Translations under genes and position numbers: made by a program | In this document: positions 52,928-61,111 of the stretch, in pieces | Layout of the letters: each line of letters begins with the position of its first letter | Numbering within the stretch: the first letter of the stretch is position 1 | Notes under the pieces: generated by a model | Seen by the model: the letters and a program-made list of their open reading frames with translations, nothing else | The model's database searches: none | What the model was told of the DNA's origin: nothing | DNA from: Shewanella amazonensis SB2B | Lineage (GTDB): Bacteria; Pseudomonadota; Gammaproteobacteria; Enterobacterales; Shewanellaceae | Direction: 5' to 3' | DNA length: 64,000 nucleotides | NCBI RefSeq assembly: GCF_000015245.1 | Contig: NC_008700.1 | Span: forward strand, 2,982,001-3,046,000

Positions 52928-52949
52928 AAAAGCGCCCAGTGGCGCTTTT
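52928..52949. terminator. bidirectional terminator
   Basis: Perfect stem AAAAGCGCC / GGCGCTTTT with loop CAGT between convergent genes. Confidence 0.92.
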
Positions 52950-52995
52950 ATCATAATAAGACAGAGTTGCTTGCAGAGTGTGAGTTGCGGGTGGC

Positions 52996-54129
52996 TCAGC
53001 TCTGCTGGCGATACCATTCACCCAAAATCAGACTGGCCGCCACACTCACATTCAGCGACTCCACCAACCCGGTACCCGGTATTTGCACACCAATGTCGGC
53101 GCGGCTCGCCACCGCCTTGGACACACCGTCCATTTCCTCACCGAATACCACCACCACCCTGGCAGGCAGCTTACTGCGATATAGAGACTCACCGCCGTGG
53201 CTGGAGGTGGTAATGATGCTGTAACCGGCATCGCGGCATAACTGCAGCGCATCGGTCAGCCTGTCGCAGCGAATGCCCTCCACATGCTCCATGCCCCCTT
53301 CCGCCGTACGGGCGGCAGCACCGGACTGAAGTAACCCGGCCTCGGTCATCACTATGCCTGCCACGCCGAAATGGGCACAGCTGCGCATAATGGCGCCCAG
53401 GTTGTGGGGATTGCCCACGCCATCGAGGGCAAGTAAACAATCCCGCGATTTAGCTGTGTTGGCTGCCAAATAGCCTGCTATGTCCTGCACTGGCTTACGA
53501 CGCACTACCATCACCACACCGCCGTGATGTTGACTGCCGGCGATTTTCTCCAGTTCATCTGCATCCACCACATGGTATGCCTTGCGGTTTCTGGCGAGGT
53601 ATTTCATCACATCGGCGAACTTGGGCGCAGTCTCCTCATCCAGATACAGCTTAATCACCTCATCGCTGCGCAGCTTGAAGGTTTCACGGCAGGCATTAAT
53701 GCCATAGAGACGGGTCTCGTTCAGGCGCTGATCCTTGCCATCAAACCCAGCTTGAGCGCCAGTCGCCCTGTGCGCTGGTTCTCGGCGGGGAGCTTCTCTG
53801 TGATGATAAGCGTCGCGTCGTTCAGTCCGACCTGAGCCAGTGTTGCGGTCAAAACGCCCCTTACCCGAGCATCCGTCAGCGCCTTTTCTCGCGCGGTCTT
53901 CCCTGCCCTGAGCATGCTCCACTGTGCTCCCCTTGTCGCCTTGAGTGCGCTCCTGTTGATTGCGGCCTTGATAGCGGTCGGCTCTGGCGGGTCGCATATC
54001 ATCCTGCGTATCGCTGCGCTTTCGCTCTGATGACGGCTTGACGTGGGATTGCTTCTCCCGGGGAGAAGAAGCGTTGGCCGATGGGGATTGACGCCTGGAA
54101 ACGCGCTGTTGGGATTTGGGATTGTTCAC
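52996..54129 (-). CDS. SpoU/TrmH-family tRNA/rRNA methyltransferase (YfiF-like)
   Basis: A 377-residue SPOUT (trefoil-knot) RNA 2'-O-methyltransferase. Residues 1-130 are polar, Arg/Ser/Gln-rich and probably disordered. The SpoU substrate-binding domain follows (YGINACRETFKLR), then the knot motifs: LALDGVGNPHNLGAIMRSC, VVVFGEEMDGVS and IPGTGLVESLNVSVAAS. E. coli YfiF has the same plan and size. The target nucleotide is not known. The long basic tail probably helps bind RNA (inference). Confidence 0.9.
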   Translation of the reverse strand: MNNPKSQQRVSRRQSPSANASSPREKQSHVKPSSERKRSDTQDDMRPARADRYQGRNQQERTQGDKGSTVEHAQGREDRARKGADGCSGKGRFDRNTGSGRTERRDAYHHREAPRREPAHRATGAQAGFDGKDQRLNETRLYGINACRETFKLRSDEVIKLYLDEETAPKFADVMKYLARNRKAYHVVDADELEKIAGSQHHGGVVMVVRRKPVQDIAGYLAANTAKSRDCLLALDGVGNPHNLGAIMRSCAHFGVAGIVMTEAGLLQSGAAARTAEGGMEHVEGIRCDRLTDALQLCRDAGYSIITTSSHGGESLYRSKLPARVVVVFGEEMDGVSKAVASRADIGVQIPGTGLVESLNVSVAASLILGEWYRQQS

Positions 54130-54238
54130 GCTGTGCTCACTGTTAAACTCGCGGCCCGCTGGCCACGAAACAGCGCTATTTTAGATGCCCCGGCGCTGAC
54201 TCACAACCACAGGCGCATCAAGACAGCGTTATTCATCG

Positions 54239-55306
54239 CTAAAGGCTTAACGCCAACTGGGCGCTGCCCTCCTGTTCGGCCTCGCTCCGACAAACCAGGC
54301 CCGCCGCAATTCCCACCAGGCGAATGCCCCTGCCCTCGGCACGCACAAAGGCCTGACTGAGCAGTGATTCGAATAGTCTCACTGAGGGCTCTTCGGCGCG
54401 GCTTTCTATGGTGGTCTGACGAAAATCATCAAACTTGAGCTTTACCACCAGCTTATGAATACGACGACCCGAAGCGCTGCGGCCAAGACGACGATTGAGC
54501 TCAGGAATGAGTGATGAAAGTACATCCAGACAGGCCTCACGGGTATGCAAGTCTTTGGGCAGTGTGGTCTCCACCCCTACGGACTTTCGCTCACGATGGG
54601 AGACGATGGCCCGCTCATCCCGGCCGTGTGCCCTCTCATACAAAACGGCACCGAATTTACCAAAGTGCTCTGTCAGCAGCGTCTGCGGCACCTGCTGTAC
54701 ATCGGCGCAGGTTTTAAGTCCCAGCGCATTGAGCTTTTCTTCGGTGACCTTACCGACACCGGGGATCTTCCCCAGGGACAAGGCTCTGACGAAGTGCATC
54801 AGGGTATCGGGCGACACCACATACTGACCATTGGGCTTATTAAGATCCGAAGCGACCTTGGCAACAAACTTGATAGGACTCACGCCCGCCGAAGCCGTCA
54901 GGCCGGTTTCTTTGAATATGTCACTGCGAATCGCCTCGGCAATACGGGTGGCCGAGCCCTGATACAAGCTGCAGTCACTCACATCCAGATAGGCTTCATC
55001 CAGCGACAGAGGCTCAATAAGGGAGGTATAACGACTGAAGATTTCGCGTATTTGTTGCGAAACGGCCTTGTACACTTCCATCCGGCCGGGAACCAGGATC
55101 AGATTCGGGCACAGTTTAAGGGCATAGGCCGAAGCCATGGCAGAACGTACACCAAAGGCTCGGGCCTCATAGTTGCAGGTGCTGATGACGCCTCGCCTGT
55201 CACTGCTGCCGCCTACTGCAAGCGGTTTGCCGCGGTATTGTGGAAAATCGCGCATCTCGACGGCCGCAAAATAGCAGTCCATATCGATATGAATGATTTT
55301 TCGCAT
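54239..55306 (-). CDS. dinB: DNA polymerase IV
   Basis: A 355-residue Y-family translesion polymerase. The catalytic acids are in IHIDMDCYFAAVEMR and PLSLDEAYLDVS (residues about 8 and 103); the thumb helix-hairpin-helix LGKIPGVGKVTEEKL is near residue 180 and the little-finger domain follows. It is preceded by a perfect LexA box at 55323-55342, so it is SOS-regulated. The C-terminus ends LALSL, close to a beta-clamp-binding motif. Confidence 0.96.
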   Translation of the reverse strand: MRKIIHIDMDCYFAAVEMRDFPQYRGKPLAVGGSSDRRGVISTCNYEARAFGVRSAMASAYALKLCPNLILVPGRMEVYKAVSQQIREIFSRYTSLIEPLSLDEAYLDVSDCSLYQGSATRIAEAIRSDIFKETGLTASAGVSPIKFVAKVASDLNKPNGQYVVSPDTLMHFVRALSLGKIPGVGKVTEEKLNALGLKTCADVQQVPQTLLTEHFGKFGAVLYERAHGRDERAIVSHRERKSVGVETTLPKDLHTREACLDVLSSLIPELNRRLGRSASGRRIHKLVVKLKFDDFRQTTIESRAEEPSVRLFESLLSQAFVRAEGRGIRLVGIAAGLVCRSEAEQEGSAQLALSL

Positions 55307-55322
55307 GGGTAAGCTCTGCTAT

Positions 55323-55342
55323 TACTGTATATAAAAACAGTA
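55323..55342 (-). promoter_or_regulatory. LexA box (SOS operator) of dinB
   Basis: A 20-base palindrome-like site, TACTGTATATAAAAACAGTA, with CTGT-N8-ACAG spacing, 17 bases upstream of dinB. Confidence 0.93.
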
Positions 55343-55359
55343 TCAGAATTGCAGGCAAT

Positions 55360-55384
55360 AAAAAAGCGCCCTTAGGCGCTTTTT
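55360..55384 (-). terminator. terminator of the second chemoreceptor gene
   Basis: Stem AAGCGCC / GGCGCTT with loop CTTA and A/T-tracts on both sides, 8 bases beyond the chemoreceptor stop. Confidence 0.9.
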
Positions 55385-55391
55385 ACCCGGC

Positions 55392-57389
55392 TTACACCCG
55401 GAACTGCGAGATATTACCGGACAGTGCGTGGGTGAGCTGTTCGAATGCCTTGAGGCTGACCGCCAATTCCTGACTGGCAGAATGGGAATCATCGGACAGT
55501 CCGCGCACATTTTCCACATTCTGCGCCACTTCGTCGGCCACCACCGCCTGCTGGCCAATGGCCACAGTAATTTCGGTGGTTTGCTGCAATATTGCGCCAA
55601 TGGCATCGGTGATCTTGCCAAGGGAGTCCTGCACCTGACTGGTCAGCAATTGTCCGCGCTTGGCGTCGTTCACACCTGCCTCCATAACTGATTCGGCCTC
55701 CATGGCACTTTGTTGCAAGCGCTGGATGATACCCTGAATGTTGGCGGTAGAATCCTGCGTACGGGATGCCAGAGTGCGCACCTCATCGGCCACCACGGCA
55801 AAACCCCGCCCCTGCTCCCCGGCTCTGGCGGCTTCAATGGCGGCGTTGAGCGCCAGCAGATTGGTTTGCTCGGCAATGTTACGGATAACGCTGAGTACTT
55901 CACCAATTTTTTCTGAGCTGCCCCTGAGCTCTTTTATCACTGCTGCGGCTTCTATCACTCTGGATGAGAGGGTTTCTATGCCAGAAGTAGCCTCGGCTAC
56001 TATTTGTTTGCCGTCATCGGCCTGTGTCTGGGCAGTTTCGGCAAAGTCAGCCGTCCGCTGTGCGCTGGCAGCCATTTCCTGACTGGTGTGAGCCATTTCA
56101 ATAGCGGCGGCCGCGACCGAGTCGATTTGTGCCTTTTGCCTGGAGACGGCACCAACGGCCACATCACAAATTTTACGGGCTTCAACAATGCCGTCGTCCA
56201 CATCGCGGGTCAGGTCACGGGTCTGTCGCAGCATCTGTTGTACCTTGGCTGCAAACCGATTGAAGGCATCCGCCATGAGCCCAAGCTCATCTTCCCGCTG
56301 AATGTCGATACGGCGGGACAAATCACCCTCACCGCTTGCCATGTTGTCCATGGCACCGAGGAGCGACTCGAGCTGCCTGCGAAGCGGGAGCAGCAACAGC
56401 CACACTGTCACGCCCACCAGGAGGATGATACCCAGAGACATCAGGCAGGCATTCCAGAAGGCATCGCGCACCGGCGCCTCAATCACCTCATGGGGAAGCA
56501 TAAAGGCCAGGTGCCATTTTTGTTTGGGGTAGTCCCCAGCCACTTCAACGAAGGCCACGCGCTGGGGACTCCCCTGATAGACCACATCGGTAAAACCACT
56601 GGATTGGCGCTGCATCAATTGGCCAAGGGCAGTGAAGCCTTCGCTGCCATTATTGTCGACCTTTTGAATGGCTGAGCCAGGTGGAAAACTCTCGTTAAAA
56701 CCGGGGAAGTACACCAGCTTGCCATCGCCCGTCATCAGAAACGCCTGGCCAGAGCCCTGATATTTAATGGGGGCCAGCAGCGACTTGCCAATGGTATCGA
56801 TAAGAATGTCCATGCCGCCAATACCCAACAACTGGCCGTTGGCTCCATAAACCGGCGTTTTTACCGTCGCCGAGATAGAGCCATCATTGGCGTCGACAGC
56901 CGGGTCGCCCACAAACAGGCCGCCTTTATCGAGAGCTTCCTGCCACCAGGGGCGCTTGTTGGTGTAGTAATTGGGGTCGCCATCGTAACGGCCGTTGAGG
57001 TCGAAATATTCAAAGGTATTGGCAGAGCCAAAGAATACCGACTTGATATCGGCATCCTTGTCGGAAAAATATTTGAAGTACTGCACTATGCGCTGATATT
57101 GGGCATCGCTGGCAAGGTTGCTGCCCCTGGCCTTGTATTGGGTAAACCAGTCCACGAGGCCGGGTTCGGCAAACACTGCATGGATGATTTGGCCCTTAGC
57201 AACAAAGTAGCCACGAATGTCGCGGCTTTTTTGCTCCATCAGCGCATTGATGTCGCCATCAATGGTAGAGCGGGTGGATTGGCTGGCATCACGGACCAAA
57301 AAGGTTGCGACCAGCGCCAGCAATATCGCCAGCGCGCCAACCAGCGTCAGTACAAGCTGTAGGCTCAAAGAACGTTTGATATGTCCCAT
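55392..57389 (-). CDS. Methyl-accepting chemotaxis protein with double-CACHE sensor
   Basis: A 665-residue chemoreceptor. Membrane helices at residues about 10-30 and 350-372 flank a periplasmic domain of about 310 residues. The latter carries dCACHE features: DLNGRYDGDPNYYTNKRPWW, then SATVKTPVYGANGQLLGIGGMDI (in parts), typical of amino-acid or carboxylate sensors; the ligand is unknown. HAMP (EDELGLMADAFNRFAAKV) and the signalling domain with EQTNLLALNAAIEAARAGEQ follow. GAAAGGG precedes the ATG. A terminator lies on its dinB side. Confidence 0.93.
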   Translation of the reverse strand: MGHIKRSLSLQLVLTLVGALAILLALVATFLVRDASQSTRSTIDGDINALMEQKSRDIRGYFVAKGQIIHAVFAEPGLVDWFTQYKARGSNLASDAQYQRIVQYFKYFSDKDADIKSVFFGSANTFEYFDLNGRYDGDPNYYTNKRPWWQEALDKGGLFVGDPAVDANDGSISATVKTPVYGANGQLLGIGGMDILIDTIGKSLLAPIKYQGSGQAFLMTGDGKLVYFPGFNESFPPGSAIQKVDNNGSEGFTALGQLMQRQSSGFTDVVYQGSPQRVAFVEVAGDYPKQKWHLAFMLPHEVIEAPVRDAFWNACLMSLGIILLVGVTVWLLLLPLRRQLESLLGAMDNMASGEGDLSRRIDIQREDELGLMADAFNRFAAKVQQMLRQTRDLTRDVDDGIVEARKICDVAVGAVSRQKAQIDSVAAAAIEMAHTSQEMAASAQRTADFAETAQTQADDGKQIVAEATSGIETLSSRVIEAAAVIKELRGSSEKIGEVLSVIRNIAEQTNLLALNAAIEAARAGEQGRGFAVVADEVRTLASRTQDSTANIQGIIQRLQQSAMEAESVMEAGVNDAKRGQLLTSQVQDSLGKITDAIGAILQQTTEITVAIGQQAVVADEVAQNVENVRGLSDDSHSASQELAVSLKAFEQLTHALSGNISQFRV

Positions 57390-57520
57390 TGGATTACCCT
57401 TTCGCAGTTATTGTTGTTGGGCGAAATAGCTCACCAATCTAGCAACAATAGTGGCAGGATAACAGCAAAATTCGAGTAAATTTAGGCAAATAGCCCCTTG
57501 CAGTTGGGCGTCTTTGACGT

Positions 57521-57550
57521 AAAAAGGCCGGCGTACATGCCGGCCTTTTT
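57521..57550. terminator. terminator of the bacterioferritin operon
   Basis: Perfect 12-bp stem AAAAAGGCCGGC / GCCGGCCTTTTT with a six-base loop. Confidence 0.93.
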
Positions 57551-57584
57551 ATATGGGAGAGAAGTGGAAAGTAAGTAATTACCT

Positions 57585-58055
57585 TCAGGACATTTTGGAC
57601 TGCAGATAATTCGGCAAACCGATGCGGTCTATCAGGCCCAGTTGCTTTTCCAGCCAGTACAGGTGGTCGTCTTCGGTTTCTTCCAACAGCTGCTGCAACA
57701 GCTCACGGGTGACATAATCTCCCTTGGCTTCACACAGGGCAATAACCCGGCGCAGGTTATCGGCCACCTTGTATTCATATGCCAGATCGCTCTTCAACAT
57801 GGCTTCCACATCTTTACCTATGTTGAGCTTTTCCCGGCTGGCGACATCCGGTGTACCTTCCAGAAACAGAATACGTGACACCAATTTTGCCGCATGCTCG
57901 CGCTCGTCATCTGATTCATGGGCGATGCGCTCGTAAAGCTCATTCAGTCCCCAATCCTCATACATTCTGGCATGCACAAAATACTGATCCATTGCCGATA
58001 ATTCACCGGTAAGCAAACCATTCAGCGCATCTATGACTTCCTGATGACCTTTCAT
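57585..58055 (-). CDS. Bacterioferritin subunit lacking the heme-ligand Met
   Basis: A 156-residue Bfr subunit. AAGGAG selects ATG 58055; the frame is open to 58070. It keeps the ferroxidase residues Glu18, Glu51 and His54 and the late Glu-x-x-His (EDDH), but residue 52, which in E. coli Bfr is the heme-binding Met, is Arg (SDDEREHAA). So it probably cannot bind heme in the usual way. It follows the heme-type subunit by 11 bases; the two would form a mixed 24-mer that stores iron, as known for paired BfrA/BfrB in other bacteria. Confidence 0.92.
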   Translation of the reverse strand: MKGHQEVIDALNGLLTGELSAMDQYFVHARMYEDWGLNELYERIAHESDDEREHAAKLVSRILFLEGTPDVASREKLNIGKDVEAMLKSDLAYEYKVADNLRRVIALCEAKGDYVTRELLQQLLEETEDDHLYWLEKQLGLIDRIGLPNYLQSKMS

Positions 58056-58066
58056 CATGATCTCCT

Positions 58067-58537
58067 TCAATCGTCCATTTGCGACTGCAAGTAGTTTTGA
58101 ATGCCGGTGAGGCGGATAAGCTCAAACTGGGACTCGAGCCAGTCGAGATGCTCTTCCTCGTCTTCAAGAATGTCTTCGAGGATATCGCGGCTTACATAGT
58201 CCTGCAGTTTTTCACATTCGGCGATGGCGGCACGCAGCAGTGGCAACTGCTCCTCCAGCATGCTCTTGTCACAGCCAAGCATTTCTTCTGAATGTTCACC
58301 GATACGCAGCTTTCCCAATGCCTGGAGGTTAGGCAAGCCCTCAAGAAACAGCACCCGCTCAATCAGTTTGTCGGCATGCTTCATGTCTTCGATGGATTTT
58401 TTGTAATCCTTGCTGTTGAGCTTTTCCAGCCCCCAGTTTTTGAACATCCGGGCATGAAGGAAATATTGATTGATTGCAGTAAGCTCGGCAGTCAATACCT
58501 TGTTGAGGTGGCTTACCACACTGGCATGGCCTTTCAT
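58067..58537 (-). CDS. bfr: Bacterioferritin subunit with heme-ligand Met52
   Basis: A 156-residue Bfr subunit, opening KGHASVVSHLNKVL and aligning with E. coli Bfr. The heme ligand Met52 is present (SIEDMKHADK), as are the ferroxidase residues Glu18, Glu51, His54 and the EEEH motif. AAGGA nine bases before ATG 58537 fixes the start; the open frame runs further upstream to 58636. First gene of the two-gene unit. A perfect FNR-type site lies 27-40 bases upstream. Confidence 0.95.
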   Translation of the reverse strand: MKGHASVVSHLNKVLTAELTAINQYFLHARMFKNWGLEKLNSKDYKKSIEDMKHADKLIERVLFLEGLPNLQALGKLRIGEHSEEMLGCDKSMLEEQLPLLRAAIAECEKLQDYVSRDILEDILEDEEEHLDWLESQFELIRLTGIQNYLQSQMDD

Positions 58538-58564
58538 AAGCAAACGTCCTTGGTTGGATGAAAA

Positions 58565-58578
58565 TTGATCTACATCAA
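58565..58578. promoter_or_regulatory. FNR/EtrA-type box upstream of bfr
   Basis: Perfect TTGAT-CTAC-ATCAA, flanked by AA and TT to extend the symmetry. Its centre is about 34 bases from the bfr start codon, a position that would overlap the transcript start, so it may repress in low oxygen. Confidence 0.7.
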
Positions 58579-58685
58579 TTTCAACCCTAGTACAGTCGGA
58601 CCGAATAATCAACTTTTCCTTTAATATCAATAACATCTAAAGGCTAATTATTCTTATTGCGTTTATGCTTATCAACGGGGAGGGA

Positions 58686-59645
58686 CTAAAACAGCTCTAT
58701 ATCGTCATCAATTTGCGTCGGCAGCAAATCACCATGATGGAAGAGGTCATGATAAAAGGCCCATCTGTTGCGACCATTGTCTTTGGCAAAGTAGAGAGCT
58801 TTGTCGGCTTTCATCATCACAGACATGGGGTTATCTTCGAGGGTCAGTGACGTTATCCCAATAGAAAGCGTGACAGGTCCGGTTTTTTCGTGATGGACTT
58901 TACCGACGTCAGCCATCAGCTTACGACAGATACATTCGACTTCATGCTGAGATTTGTTGTCCAGCAGCACCACAAATTCATCGCCCCCGAAGCGGAATAA
59001 CGCATCGTCGTCACTGAAGCAGTCATTCATTGCCCGGCTAATCCGAAGCAGGACTTCGTCCCCGTATAGGTGGCCCAGGGTATCGTTAATCTTCTTGAAG
59101 AAGTCGATATCAAACGTCAGCATCCAAAAATAGGGTGCCCTGCGGGTTTCGGTACGAATGTGGCTGAAAAGATGAAACAGGCGGGCATCGTAGGCCTTGC
59201 GGTTAAGCAGGCCGGTTAAGCCATCGGTCTGGCTGTCGAGAACAACCCGGGCAAAGTTTTCGTAAATACGGGCGAATGCCTGCAGCATCATCAGGTTGGC
59301 ATTATTCAAGTCGAGGTCATAGACCAAAAGTACCTTAACCACGGCATCATTCATTTTGACCGGCAGCGCGACCTTGCAGCGCTCATCCTGCTCACAAATC
59401 GCATTCTTACCGGTATCGATGCAGCGCTGCACGCAGGGTGGTGGATTATCCAGTGCCAGCACGAAATCGGTTGAGGTAAGGAATTTTGGAAAATGAGGCA
59501 AATCACCCACATTGATAACCGCAACCTGCTTTACCCCTAAGGTTTGCTCAATGGTTTCAATCAAACAGGTGGCAAGTGACTGCAACTGACGCTGCTCGGT
59601 AATAGAAGCAACAGAATTCAGTATGTGTTCGGGTGCAGAACTCAT
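58686..59645 (-). CDS. Diguanylate cyclase (GGDEF protein)
   Basis: A 319-residue GGDEF protein. The frame opens at 59741 but GGGGGAA upstream of ATG 59645 fits better. Residues 1-150 form a GAF-like sensor with several Cys (PPPCVQRCID, CEQDERC), suggesting metal or redox sensing. The catalytic half begins SQTDGLTGLLNRKAY, with FDIDFFKKINDTLGH and the active site FRFGGDEFVVLL near residue 230. The RxxD inhibitory site is absent (SDDD instead), so no classical product inhibition. It makes cyclic di-GMP. Confidence 0.93.
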   Translation of the reverse strand: MSSAPEHILNSVASITEQRQLQSLATCLIETIEQTLGVKQVAVINVGDLPHFPKFLTSTDFVLALDNPPPCVQRCIDTGKNAICEQDERCKVALPVKMNDAVVKVLLVYDLDLNNANLMMLQAFARIYENFARVVLDSQTDGLTGLLNRKAYDARLFHLFSHIRTETRRAPYFWMLTFDIDFFKKINDTLGHLYGDEVLLRISRAMNDCFSDDDALFRFGGDEFVVLLDNKSQHEVECICRKLMADVGKVHHEKTGPVTLSIGITSLTLEDNPMSVMMKADKALYFAKDNGRNRWAFYHDLFHHGDLLPTQIDDDIELF

Positions 59646-59739
59646 GACACTTTCCCCCGCTTGGTGCTGAATGACCGACCCATGCCAGTATAGCCAGCAT
59701 AGGTGTTTATTCGGGGAAATAAAACAGAAGTGACAAAAC

Positions 59740-59767
59740 AATAAAGGCTCCCTGGGGAGCCTTTATT
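59740..59767 (-). terminator. terminator of the nqr operon
   Basis: Perfect 12-bp stem AATAAAGGCTCC / GGAGCCTTTATT with loop CTGG, 16 bases after nqrM. Confidence 0.85.
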
Positions 59768-59782
59768 TGATCCTGTCCTGCG

Positions 59783-60007
59783 TTAAAGGATCCTGTCCTT
59801 GGTTAGCTTTTCCTTGCGGGCCTCTTCGGCAGCCATTTTGGCTTTGCGCTTGTCGCAGGGATCATCACAATCACAGGCTTTATCGATACCCAAGGCACCG
59901 AGGCCTCCGCAACTACCGGCTACGGCCTTTTTCTTGATGATATAACCAATTGACATCAATAGAAAAAACACCATAAGCACCGCAAAAGCTGCGATAAAGG
60001 TACTCAT
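59783..60007 (-). CDS. nqrM: Na+-NQR maturation protein NqrM
   Basis: A 74-residue membrane-anchored protein with one N-terminal helix (FIAAFAVLMVFFLLMSIGY) and a Cys-rich tail (SCGGLGALGIDKACDCDDPC), the NqrM signature. NqrM is required to assemble the iron site between NqrD and NqrE. It follows apbE by three bases, last gene of the operon. Confidence 0.95.
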   Translation of the reverse strand: MSTFIAAFAVLMVFFLLMSIGYIIKKKAVAGSCGGLGALGIDKACDCDDPCDKRKAKMAAEEARKEKLTKDRIL

Positions 60008-60010
60008 ACA

Positions 60011-61036
60011 TCACTCCTGAGTGGACTTAACGAAGGGCAAAAATGCGTCGCTGTAGTGTACCACAAACTCTTCGCCCTGTTTTTCAATCAGCATTATCGC
60101 CAGTCCCTGCTGTTTGGCAAGAATCAATGACGCTTCCGTGCCGAGCACCATCATGGCCGTCGCCAGGCCGTCGGCAGTCATACAGCTTGGATGCAGCACT
60201 GTCACAGATGCGAGGGTGTGCTCGATGGGATAACCGGTCCTTGGGTCTATCAGATGTGAGAAGCGTTTGCCATTTTCTTCGAAGTAATTGCGATAATCGC
60301 CAGAGGTAGCCATACCCATATCACCGGGTTCTATTACCTGAGACACCGCACGGCCTTCAGCCTGTGGCTTTTCAACGGCTACACGCCAGCTGCTACCATC
60401 ACCCTTGGTGCCCTTGATACGCAGTTCACCGCCAATTTCTACCAGATAACCGCTGGTGTGATACTTATCCAGTAAATCGGCAATCACATCCACGCCATAG
60501 CCCTTGGCAATGGATGACAAATCCACATAAAGGTGAGCGTTGCGCTTAAAGAGGCGGTTACCTTCAATGCTGATGTTCTGAATACCGGTGCGAGTCTTGG
60601 CGTCGGCGATTTCAGCTTCGGTGGGGGATTTAGTTGGTCGCTTGTCCGGTCCAAACCCCCAGATATTGACCAGTGGGCCCAGAGTAATATCCAGCGCGCC
60701 GTCGGTTAGCTCATTTAAGCGAATTCCCTCTCGGACCACCTTGATAGTGTCATCCGACACCTCAACACCCTGCTCCAATGGCAACTGATTGAAGCGGCTC
60801 AGCTCAGAGGTGGGACGGTAAGTAGACATCTGGTCATTCACGCGCTCCAACGCCAGGTCAATTTCTGCCTGCAGCAGCTGGCTTTGGGGTAAGGCGTCAC
60901 TGGGAACCACCTTGATGTGATACGTGGTGCCCATGGTGCTGCCAGACAGGCTGACAACCTCAGGTGCTTTAGAACAAGCTGAAATAAAAAAGGCCAGTCC
61001 GACGAGGACCAGCCAGTTAGATAAGGTCTTTTTCAT
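60011..61036 (-). CDS. apbE: FAD:protein FMN transferase (ApbE)
   Basis: A 341-residue lipoprotein; the lipobox reads LAFFISAC. It attaches FMN to threonine in NqrB and NqrC. Seen: SGSTMGTTYHIKVV near residue 35, ALDITLGPLVNIWGFGPDKRP near residue 105 (in parts), the SIAKGYGVDVIADLL motif and HLIDPRTGYPIEH. AGG six bases before ATG 61036 sets the start; upstream in-frame ATGs at 61048 and 61069 are alternatives. Between nqrF and nqrM. Confidence 0.95.
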   Translation of the reverse strand: MKKTLSNWLVLVGLAFFISACSKAPEVVSLSGSTMGTTYHIKVVPSDALPQSQLLQAEIDLALERVNDQMSTYRPTSELSRFNQLPLEQGVEVSDDTIKVVREGIRLNELTDGALDITLGPLVNIWGFGPDKRPTKSPTEAEIADAKTRTGIQNISIEGNRLFKRNAHLYVDLSSIAKGYGVDVIADLLDKYHTSGYLVEIGGELRIKGTKGDGSSWRVAVEKPQAEGRAVSQVIEPGDMGMATSGDYRNYFEENGKRFSHLIDPRTGYPIEHTLASVTVLHPSCMTADGLATAMMVLGTEASLILAKQQGLAIMLIEKQGEEFVVHYSDAFLPFVKSTQE

Positions 61037-61080
61037 TTGGACCTGCATTTCTCGATTCTTTACAGACACTGTTAAGAAAC

Positions 61081-61106
61081 TTGGCCCCCGGTATACCGGG
61101 GGCCAA
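61081..61106. repeat. perfect palindrome between nqrF and apbE
   Basis: A 26-base perfect inverted repeat (arms TTGGCCCCCGGTA) five bases beyond the nqrF stop. It has a short T-rich run on the minus side, so it may partly stop transcription and lower apbE and nqrM expression relative to nqrABCDEF. Confidence 0.85.
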
Positions 61107-61111
61107 CGCGA

